A DNA stretch of 64,000 bases. It comes from Symsagittifera roscoffensis. Taxonomy: Eukaryota; Xenacoelomorpha; Acoela; Convolutidae. Made by a program: the position numbers and the translations under genes. The notes under the pieces were generated by a model. That model had not been told where the DNA came from. It was given only the letters and a program-made list of their open reading frames with translations, and made no database searches. This document shows positions 12,226 to 22,000 of the stretch, in pieces. The stretch spans positions 29,452,252 to 29,516,251 of the forward strand of contig NC_087065.1 of NCBI RefSeq assembly GCF_963678635.1, given 5' to 3'. Each line of letters opens with the position of its first letter. Position 1 is the stretch's first letter.

Positions 12226-13125
12226 TTACATTTTGCAGAGGCAGATGAGGATTGGGATGAAAGCGACAACTGAGCAGAAAATTGGCCAGAAAAAATTGCC
12301 CTCCTGGTCCGCGTACGGGTCCTCCACGATTGGTCCAGACCGTTTGTTGAATTTAGTCTTCTGCTTCTCTGAGGTAATGTCAGTATCCGCCTCTTCAAAC
12401 GGATCCTTTCTTCTCTGCTGACTGTGAATGTCCTGGTCTGCAAACAGTGCAGGCAGCTTCGGCACGTCTTCGGGTCGACTGCGAGCAATGTAAAAGGCGT
12501 TCACTTTAGGATTGTCGTAATGGGTTTTGACAAACGTGATTTTGAGAACATTGTTGAACGTAGAAGCTTCGTTGATAACTACCAATTTCCCATTTCTGAT
12601 GGTGAATGGGATGATTTCATCATGAGCTCGACCTAGGCCCACTTTATCGAAAATGTCCAAGTCTCTCACAACCATATGCTGGTCATTTAGAACTATGTTG
12701 AACACTTTCTGCTTAGAAGATGTGAAATAAACTTCAGCGAACTTCATAACCAGAACGAAGTCTCCCTCTTTCGGCATATTTACCTCATAAGAAAAAGAAT
12801 TTGTATGATATCTCTCAGTTTGATACAAGATTGCGTCGTTGCGAGATACTCGACCTATTGATAATGCTTTTCCAAAGTCAGAGGGAGTTCCTATGCGAAG
12901 CGGGTCTTCCATGTACTGGATTCCGTTCTCGTCTATGTGGTAGTGACCTCCAGCGTTGACTGCCCAGATAATTTCCAGGGCATGCGTGGATGCTACCAGA
13001 GATAGGAGGGTGAAGAAGACTAAGGATAAGGGACATGATGTAAGCAGGACAGTAAACAGACAGTTCAGTATCTGCACAGAAACTGGTTTGTTGGAACGCA
13101 TTCTGATTGCTTCTGAGCTTCTCAT
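12226..13125 (-). CDS. MLEC: Malectin
   Basis: ER type I membrane lectin that binds diglucosylated high-mannose N-glycans in early glycoprotein quality control. Product of 299 residues from the ATG at 13125, eight bases after the acceptor ggttttcag. Residues about 20-49 form a hydrophobic signal peptide ending ...ASTHA. The malectin domain spans about 50-218 with IIWAVNAGG, LYQTERY, KFAEVYF (Tyr133-Phe134) and YDNPKVNA (Asp204). The aromatic pair and the aspartate correspond to glucose-contacting residues in studied malectins. A charged linker (230-275) leads to a C-terminal transmembrane helix (about 278-297). Length matches vertebrate malectin (about 292). Single coding exon. The ORF extends 9 codons upstream, but those lie inside the presumed intron or outron. 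Confidence 0.95.
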   Translation of the reverse strand: MRSSEAIRMRSNKPVSVQILNCLFTVLLTSCPLSLVFFTLLSLVASTHALEIIWAVNAGGHYHIDENGIQYMEDPLRIGTPSDFGKALSIGRVSRNDAILYQTERYHTNSFSYEVNMPKEGDFVLVMKFAEVYFTSSKQKVFNIVLNDQHMVVRDLDIFDKVGLGRAHDEIIPFTIRNGKLVVINEASTFNNVLKITFVKTHYDNPKVNAFYIARSRPEDVPKLPALFADQDIHSQQRRKDPFEEADTDITSEKQKTKFNKRSGPIVEDPYADQEGNFFWPIFCSVVAFIPILICLCKM

Positions 13126-13133
13126 AAGCAGAC

Positions 13134-13144
13134 CTGAAAACCAG
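13134..13144 (-). promoter_or_regulatory. 3' splice site just upstream of MLEC ATG
   Basis: Minus strand ctggttttcag followed by 8 bases and the ATG. Same arrangement as TIMM9 and EIF3L. Confidence 0.65.
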
Positions 13145-13454
13145 AGTAACACTCCTTACATACTCACAGTAGATTTACACTCAGGCAGAGGATTTAGGCA
13201 AATAAGAAAAACCTGTTTTCATAGCACGAGTTCACTTTTATCCAACCTAATGGACTACGCGGTATGGACTACTCGATTCCCACTCTATAAGTTTCTTTTA
13301 GAATGTGGTCTGAATAAAAAACAGCAAGCATAATCTTTCCTCGCTTTCTACGAATGTCGGAACAAAAAAATCGATTTAGGTTGAATAAACAAAGTTGCAT
13401 TATGACAAGCGACTGTGTATATAACATGGTAGTTGCTAACAATTTCACATTTTA
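13145..13454. other. MLEC 5' flank
   Basis: Non-coding AT-rich DNA upstream of MLEC. No 5'UTR exon donor stands out on the minus strand. Confidence 0.4.
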
Positions 13455-14095
13455 CACAGAGGAGACGCTGGGCTTCGCAAACACTTGCGCGAACACGAGA
13501 CCAAAAGCAGCTCTATCAAGTTAAATAAGAAAAAAGTACAGATAAGCCTCGAATTATCAAGAACTCGGCTACGTGCAGGATTCGAATCTGCGAACTACTG
13601 CAATCAAGAGATTTTGAGTCTCACGCACTATCCCCTCAGCCACTCAAGCTTAACAACCGACAAACACTAGTCACGAATAGAGCAGCTACATATGTTAACA
13701 AAAATTTTGCAAGTAATAATAAGGAATATAACAAACTGAAAGCATACACACTAACTTTGCGTAACAAATCGCAAAGCATAAAACCACATTATGTATAAAT
13801 TATGTAATTTCAAAAATTGCGAGATACATTGAGTTAGAAAATTTCTGAAACCTAGTTTTCATTATTGTGATGTTGTTTGAAACAAATAGCTTTTTTCGGT
13901 ACATTTGATGAATTAAAAATGCATCAACTGTGTCAATTTATTACTATTCGAAAGTCAAAGCACATGCTATCAAAAATCTGTAAAGGTGCCCAGCCATTAT
14001 TGGGGTGCCGCACCATAAAAGTGCCGCACCAATATTTGCGACTTAGGTTGGAAAAAAAAGAAGGTTTGTACTAATACACAAGTTTCGCAAGTGTA
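13455..14095 (-). repeat. Composite repeat with tRNA-Leu-like core, copy 1
   Basis: Begins with the palindromic ACACAGAGG..GCTTCGCAAACACTTGCG motif and ends with CTAATACACAAGTTTCGCAAG. On the minus strand, 13660-13570 has a box A (GTGGCTGAGGGGATAGTGC), an anticodon-like arm GAGACTCAAAATCTC (loop would read CAA, leucine) and a box B (GCAGATTCGAATCC). There is no matching acceptor stem, so this is a tRNA-derived repeat, not a tRNA gene. The sequence at 13900-14060 (ATGCATCAACTGTG, TTGCGACTTAGGTTGG) is shared with the copies at 14510 and 38150. Confidence 0.65.
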
Positions 14096-14509
14096 ATCAT
14101 GATTAGTTCAATAATGTATATAAAATTGTATAATTTACAAGTGCAGAAAGAAAATGCGTCAGAAGAAAGGCAGCAAGAAGAGGAAAATTTGGTTATTGTC
14201 GGCAAAAGTGCTGATTGATTTAAACTATCTAAAAAGAAGATTTGGTTTAAAAAGATTTCATGCGAAATCATCAAATTTCCCTCAAATTGGGTTAAATTAA
14301 AAGCAAAGACAGGATGCTATGCTTAGAAATTAACCATCATTGACATGTTCAATTTTGTTTTATGAAACCTAGATACAAAAGTTACCCTTAAAAAAGATTT
14401 TGACCAGACTGGTTTGATAATTAATTACGTACACCTCGGTTCGGTTATATCAAAATAAGCGTCGGTTCGGTTATATCAAAATAAGCGTCTAACATAACAC
14501 AGCAAAATT

Positions 14510-15105
14510 TACGGAGGCGAAGCTGTGCATCGCAAACACTTGCGAGAACACGGCCAAAAATTAGCTCTATCAAGTGGAATAAGAAAAAGTAGAAGTAAGC
14601 CTCGAATTAGCAAAAACTCGGCTACGTGTCGGATTCGAATCTGCGACCTAGCAAAATTGAGTCTCACGCACTAACCACTTAGGCACGGATGCTTAAAATA
14701 CCCAAAAACTATCCACGGATAACGCAGCTACATATGCTACAAAATTGCCAATTCGATGCAGCAAAAATAGCACCAAATACAAAAAGACACAATTTTGCAT
14801 GTAATCAATTGGAAAGCATAAAGCCAAATTTTGCTATATACATTGAGTTGGAAATCGAGATTTTCATCATTGTACTGCTGTTGGAAACAAATAACTTTTA
14901 TCGGTTCATGTGATGAATTACAAATGCATCAGCTGTGATAACTTTTTACTAATCAGATGTCACAGCACAATACTTTACTGCTACCGCAGCCTACCGATTC
15001 AAAAGTGCCATCAAAGTAGCACTTTTATTTGCAACTTGGATTGGGAAAAAAAGAAACTTCGTACTAATACACTTTGCTTCGCCAGTGTTAACACAGACCC
15101 AATGG
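14510..15105 (-). repeat. Composite repeat with tRNA-Leu-like core, copy 2
   Basis: Second copy. Starts ACGGAGGCGAAGCTG, has the minus-strand tRNA-like part at 14690-14610 (CCTAAGTGGTTAGTGCG ... GCAGATTCGAATCC), then ATGCATCAGCTGTG, CCGCAGCCTACCG, and ends CTAATACACTTTGCTTCGCCAGTG. Clearly homologous to copy 1 along its length, with substitutions and small indels. Confidence 0.65.
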
Positions 15106-15694
15106 TTTGACAGAGGCAAGGCGGAGTTTCGTACAACTTCCGATACAAGGCAGAAATAGCATGACAAGTTACCTGACAGAAAATGAGACATCAGCTCAAA
15201 TATAATTCTATTGGTGCAAAAGCGCCGCCAGCACTTTTATTTGCGACATTGGTTGGAAAGAGTAAACTTTGAAATATGACTCAGCATCACTAGCTAGCTT
15301 TTATAAATATAAAAAACTTTTGCTATGTTCCAAAATCGAACCGACGATGTGAGATTACAAATCTCACCTCCTCGCATATGGGGCATGTCGCTCGAGAATC
15401 GTCAGATAATATCGACCAAACAGGTTGTATTAAATTGTAAAGGCTACGCAGCAAAACTGCCACTAAATAAACCTTTTTTGTGAGTTGGGTTATAAAAAAG
15501 TAGATGCGTAATAAAACATTACGCTCGCTAGCGCACGTTTGTGTAACAGGATAGAATCACCAATTCAACAAATTCTATTTGAAAAAAGCAAGGTAGTTCC
15601 GAACAATATATTAATTATCAAAGCCGATTTCCACCTTAAAGCAACATACGAAAACAACAATCAGTGATGCATTCAGCTAGCATAGCATTCATTA
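15106..15694. other. Spacer between repeats and EIF3L 3' end
   Basis: Holds partial relatives of the composite repeat (CAGAGGCAAGGCGGAGTTTCG at 15111 and a TTTATTTGCGACATTGGTTGG-type tail near 15234). No gene. Confidence 0.45.
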
Positions 15695-15700
15695 TTTATT
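15695..15700 (-). terminator. Poly(A) signal of EIF3L
   Basis: AATAAA on the minus strand (within TCAATAAATAATG), 26 bases after the EIF3L stop codon. Confidence 0.75.
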
Positions 15701-15725
15701 GATAGCACGTCATACACCAAACAGG

Positions 15726-16085
15726 TCAATGGTGCACGTTGATAGCTTTGATTCTCTTCTTGAGCTCATCACACTTCTGGATCTGGGCGATGAAGTACTC
15801 GCCATATTTAGCAGCCACTTTCGTATCGGCAATGTGAATCATGTCTCCGTCCACGTAGAAGTCAATGTCTGAGGCAATTTTGAACTGGCCATCAAGACTG
15901 GATGCTCCCCCACTCCATACCAAGTTCTTCATTTTATGCTTGAATGTCATAAGATGCGTCCTCAGTTCGGCCTCTGAGAGATTCATGAATCCTGCTAGCT
16001 TCTGGATGGATATACTGCTATAGAGCTTGAGGAAACTCCTGATTACGGCGATCTTAGACTGCTCGCGCACCTCGTCCATGAACAC
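15726..16085 (-). CDS. EIF3L: EIF3L exon 7, PCI region and stop
   Basis: After ttccttttag, phase 0. Encodes [20 protein letters not shown] to the C-terminus ...[10 protein letters not shown] and the stop. This is the PCI/winged-helix part. Confidence 0.95.
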   Translation of the reverse strand: MFMDEVREQSKIAVIRSFLKLYSSISIQKLAGFMNLSEAELRTHLMTFKHKMKNLVWSGGASSLDGQFKIASDIDFYVDGDMIHIADTKVAAKYGEYFIAQIQKCDELKKRIKAINVHH

Positions 16086-19000
16086 CTAAAAGGAAGCTAG
16101 TTGAGCCATTCCACACCAGTCAAAAGTTATAAGACTGACTGTCTCTTACAGCCGACGCCGCCCTCTTATGGTGCACAAACAATTCTCCAATGACCTTAGG
16201 CAAAAATGTTTAGCTGTTTTTACGGTGAGATCACAGATTTATAATGATTAGAGTAACAGCCATGTTGCATCAGAAAAGGTTTCGGGTCGCTCAAGGTAGA
16301 ATGTCATCTTTAGTTCTCACCCTGGCCTGCAGGTTCAACATGTCCTTGTGATTGTCCTTCTTCTCATTGAAGTTGGGAAGAGTAGGTGAAATGAACTTTG
16401 GACATGCGAACAAAAACAGTTGTTCCATCTCGCCCAGAAAGTCCTCCTCAGCATTCTGGCCACCAGTACCTCCTCGCTGTAACTTCTGCATCCGATCCCC
16501 ACTGCCCAGTTTGTCATTCATGCTTCTGGTCACGGACTCATCTATGGTCTGCGGGTGGAGAGCTAGACAGATCTGCAGCAGGTAGTACATCTGGTCCGTC
16601 TGCTTCTGAATCATGTCCTGCTGATAGGACCTGTAATTTGAAAAATTATCCAGAGTAAAACAGTTTGGAATTTCGTCTGAGACGTTTATCTTTCATTATG
16701 CTATTCAATTTACTATTACATCTAACGCTTTTTAAAAAATTATTCATGAATATAATTAGCTTACAACATAACCAACAGACATTTGGAAAAAAAATTCAAC
16801 TAACTCAAAGATACCGAAAAACCAAAATGATTGGTTTTTCAAAACATTCATGAAAATTCTAATTGCAGAAAAAACATAGCCGGCAGACAAATGGAAAAGA
16901 GCCAATGAGCTCTTTGAATTTCCAGAACAATATATGATTGACACGTTTTTGGTTAAGATGAAACCTTAAAATTTACAGCTCTTTGAATTTCCAGAACAAT
17001 ATATGATTGACACGTTTTTGGTTAAAATGACACCAAATTGTGAAAACTGAATCAAGGGATAGTTTTTTCAGTCCATTACCCTGACACTTATGCTCTTCGA
17101 TATTGGAGTATGCTTTCCTTTAAACAAGAAAATGATCTGAACTTAAGAAAAACATAGCCAACTGAAAATTGGAAAAGAGTAATGAGCGCAAGGAAACTAA
17201 AAAAAACCTTCAAACTTCGAAAAAAAAATAGAAGACCTTACAGCTCTTTGAAATTGTAGAACAATTTATTAGGGACTTTTTTGTTAAAATTAACCCAATT
17301 TGAGAAAACTGGATCAATAGGTAAAACTTTTACTTCGCTGGGAAATCTGACAATTGATTTCCATTGTCGAAATTAGAAGTCGATCACGTTTTCAGAAGTC
17401 AATCACGAAGTCGATCAATTTGGGAAAACTGGATCAATAGGTAAAACTTATACTTCGCTGGGAAATCTGATAAATAATTTCATTTTCGAAATTAGATGGC
17501 GATCACGTTTTTCGACATTTTGCCTTTCGATAGAGAAATTTGCCTTCCTTTTTACAATGAAATGCACTGAACTTGAAGTGAAATCACAAGTCAAACCGCG
17601 AAAAATCAAAATTGAGCGTGAACAAAAAAAAAATTTCAGGAGACCTATATAAGAGTACTCACTACGTTCATTACTCTTAATTGCAACAAAAGCCCAAAAA
17701 ATCCGGAACAAAAATGCCTGCACCATTAGAAACTCTACAAAAGCTTGGTGAATCCTTCAAAGAAAGCAAACTTTCAAGAAAAAGTCCTTTCTGCGGAACT
17801 AAGGAGACAAAAAAGCAGACAGACAATAATCTACATTAGCCAAAAGTTTCTATTTGCAAAACAAACAGCTCTCAATTAGGAATCGAACTCCCAGCCTTTG
17901 CCGTCTCAAGCATGAGGGTTACAGCAACTTGGAATAAAGCTGAACCATCGATCTACGGGAATCAAGTCGACAAAAATAAACAGACGGAGAATAGCCCGAA
18001 GAAGTACAAAAATTCTTGTTTAAAAAAGGGCCAGGCCGGATTCGAACAGGAAGCCTTTGCCATTTAAAGCTGTTATTTCACCTCTACGCCAGATGCACCG
18101 GATGGTTGATTCGATTTAAATTTATAATAATCAAGCAGTAACGAAGCCGAAAATACCTGACAGAAGCCCTTCATTCCGAAAAAAATCTAAAAATCTAAAA
18201 AATATTTAACTCCCTTTCCGTTCAGAATACACACACGCACACAAAAACGTGAAAAACAAATTTCGCTTCGGCCGAATTTTAAACTGCAGTGAGAATTGTT
18301 TACAGCGAAAATAAACGTTTCTTAGATGTGGCAACTAAGCCGGCAAAACATAAGCAGACAAATATCAGGCCGAAATATTGTTGATCCGGAATATATACCG
18401 TTTGAAAAAAAACTGGTCCTGGTCAGATTCGCACACAGGACCTTTGCAGTCCCAGGTGTATTCGTTACCACCAGGCTAAGTGTGCAAAAGACACTAAAAA
18501 ATATGAATTCATTATGAAGCAAGGTACATCAGGAGTTCAATGCGTCCTGTGGACAAAGTTGCTTACGGGAAAAAAGTCTAGTACGCAATTGTAATACCTT
18601 TGTTTATCGCAAAGGTAAATAATAGTTAAAACTTGCACCATGTTTCACATTATCATTTCTCAAAAAAATTCTCGCTTAATGTCAATGCAAGTCTTCAAAA
18701 CCTTTTGTTACCCATCAGAGAAACTACCTGGAGTTTATATAATCCCAACAAAAATCGTGCATTGTTCCTCGACTAAGAATCGTGCAAAATCTGGAAAAAT
18801 ATTATACTAAAAAATTTGAGCTTCTCCCACCTGACATGGAATACATTCTTAGTCCTCTGAATGTAGAGCAGTATGTCCGTGAAACATTTGATTGAATCGC
18901 TGTATCGTCTCATCATGAGATACGCAAATCCAACGTAGTAATACATGGTGATCTGACAGCTTGGAACAGGAGACCACGTCATACCTAGAAAAAAAATTAT

Positions 19001-22000
19001 GTTCCGACCACTTCACGTATATAATTACATCTCATTCGCGCAGTTTTTACCAAATTTAGTCTCCCTGTGCTCAACAAAAAAAATCAGAAAGAAATTAATG
19101 AGACTTTTTCCAAAAACTCTCAAGAATTCAGATGTTTCCATTAAAAAATCTTCTCAATTCTGTCAGGGTTTAATTTTTCTGAACTGCACTAGTATTAAAA
19201 CAAAAACATATGGTTTGCAAGCCCTTTGAATTCAAGAACAGTTGATGATTGAAACTTTTTTGATGAAACTAACTCAATTAGAGAGAACTGGATAAATAGT
19301 TTAAGTTGTTATTCCGTTGGGAAAATTAGAATCGAATTTCGATATTAGAAATCGTCACGTTCTTCGTGACCTTTACACGTTTGGGGATCGATAGTGGAGT
19401 TTGCCTTCCTTTCAACAAGTCTGAATGCTGTTAGAATGCGAAAATTGCCTTCCGTGTGCTGTTTGATAGAGTTTGCCGTCCTTTTAACAAAGGATATTAA
19501 TTGAAATTGAAATCACAGGTCGAACCGCAAAAAAAATCGAATTTTAAAACTTAAAAAAATCATATCGACCTATAGAAGTCTTCACGACTTTCAATTATCT
19601 TACCTTTCTTGTGCAGCTGAATATTGTCGACTACAGTCACAGCCAAATAGTAATCTCCTATGAGACACTGTAGTCTGCACAAACCGACGAGAGCAAAGAA
19701 TCCGAGGAACTTGTAGAGAGGATGTCCTCCGAACTTGCCCGCGATCTCGTCTATTCTCTCCTGCGCAATGCCACTGTTGTATGCACTCAGCTGCTCATTT
19801 ATTCTACTCTTCGCGATCAGAGAGTACATCACATTCAACACACTGTGGATGTTCCACACTCCCTGATTCTTGTCCAACTTTGCCAACTCTTCTTTAGACT
19901 TGTTACTCAATCTCGATCTAAATACCCAGCAAAATATTCAGCTAAAAAATCCGTTGAAGTTCTTTCAATTCGAGAAGATTTATCATTAAAAGTTTATTTT
20001 ATAAACACGGTGTCATTCTAATGAAGAATTTTTTCTAACGGAGAGTCGACTGAATCTTGAAAAGCGAGTAGAACAAAGCGATTCGCAGATTGAAAAATGA
20101 TACTCGCCTAAAATGCGCAAACTGTTGGAACTGATAAATGAATTCGTCAATGATGTCCCACAGCCAGAGATTAGGCAACTCCAGTCGTATGGGTTCGTCC
20201 TCCGGTTGAAGCATCATATTAAAGAGAGCGCAGTAGTTGTAGTAAGACTCAAATCGCTGATTCAAGTTAGGGCCCTGGGGAACCGATGCATAAATATGTC
20301 GATAGTAAAGTTCCCTGTACAGCATCAAGAACACCTAAACAGAAGAAAGTTCACGTGAACAGAAGATCGGTGCTATATCAACCAGCCGAAATATAAATCA
20401 ACCGAAAAAAAACCAGCCGAAAATACGGACAGTTAGTGTAGTAGTAGTTATACCCGTAATGGCGGTAACGTTAATGAAGTATTTGCGCAGCCACTCTTTC
20501 GGGAAGTACGAGAAAGTGAAAATATACGTCCAATAAGAATTACAATTGTAACACCTCTCCAATTACACTACAAAACAAGGACAGCCGATTGCTAACTTTT
20601 TTTTTGAAATTATACTCGTTTTTTCTGCGTGATGTGATGAAAGGATCTGAACGAAAAACAAGGGCCTAGGCATAATCGTAAGTCATAGTAAAAACTTAGC
20701 CAATCGAAGATTGGAAAAGATTAATGAACGCAAATAACATTTAAAAAAAAACACTGACTTTGTTGAAAAAATCTCAACTTTCGAGTTTCAAAGAAAAAAT
20801 AGATGCTCTTTAAGCTCTTTGAATCAGCAAGACCTTTGAATCAGCAAGACCTATATAAGAGTCTTCACTACGTTCATTACTCTTAATAAGCAAATTGGAA
20901 AACAATTTTTGTAGAAAACAGACTTTTTTTTACAGTTTTTTGAATTTAAGCTTTTTGTTTCCAAAAGGTGCCAAAACACTCTAACAAGCTAACTTTCGTT
21001 GAGTAAAACTAAATTTTTACGGCTTAAACTAAGCAGTATAACGTTTCAAGCTATTAAAATAATTATTTGTTAGCCCCGCTCGCTCACTCGAAATTAGACT
21101 GAGAGTCAAAATTTCATACCGGTTTTTCTTGACAATGCGCACGTTTTTGGAAAATTTTAAAAAACCGTTCGAATCACGACTAAAACGGCTTTGAAATGAT
21201 ATATCACTCAACTCTCTCCAATTATTAGTGGTAGCTGATTTTGTGTGGAATACAAAAAGAAAAAATTGAAATACATCCGAATACGAAGTTCCTTCCCATT
21301 TTTCAAGTATTTGGCCGGAGTATTTTGACGAGAAATAAAAAAAATGAGAACATAGAAAATGAGCCATTAAATAAACCTCGATGCGGCAATTATAGGCAAA
21401 TTATTCGTACTTTACCTTTTTAATGCCTAAAACAAGCTAAGTTGCACATCGCACTCATATTAACAAAAAATATTACACATAACTAACTAGTGCAAAAGAA
21501 GACTTCAGATGCTTTCAGAGCTGTTTTGGAGATACTTGTTTGATAAAAGTGTAATGCATAATTTTAGTATGTGAAAATGCTATTCACTGCTCTTTAGATT
21601 GATCCCATCTCAGAATTGGCAGCGTTGTTTTTGAAAGAAGTCATTATTTCTCAAAAAAATATACATTCCCTAACTCCAGAACGGTCTCTTTGCTAAACTT
21701 ATGAGTAACCACTAAAGCAAGGGAAAATCCTCTAGCCCCTTTAATTGAATAAACCCTCAATGAATATTTCCCAAGCCCAGGAAGACTTTTTATGAATAAA
21801 AAAAAATAGCACGTAGCCTTTTGAGCCATTAATATTCACATAATCTGTTATTTCGATAGAATCTCACATTTGGGAGGAAGGTTTTCAAGAAAATTCCACA
21901 AGTTTCCAAAAAAACTTCCATAATTTCAAACAATGGACTTTCTTTAATCCAAAACGGTTTTTACTAAATATAGAGCGTAGATTCTTGGGCAGCAAAAGTT

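Noticed and set aside
13570-14695. tRNA-Leu genes on the minus strand
   Set aside because: A and B boxes are good, but acceptor stems do not pair and the sequence is part of a multi-copy repeat.
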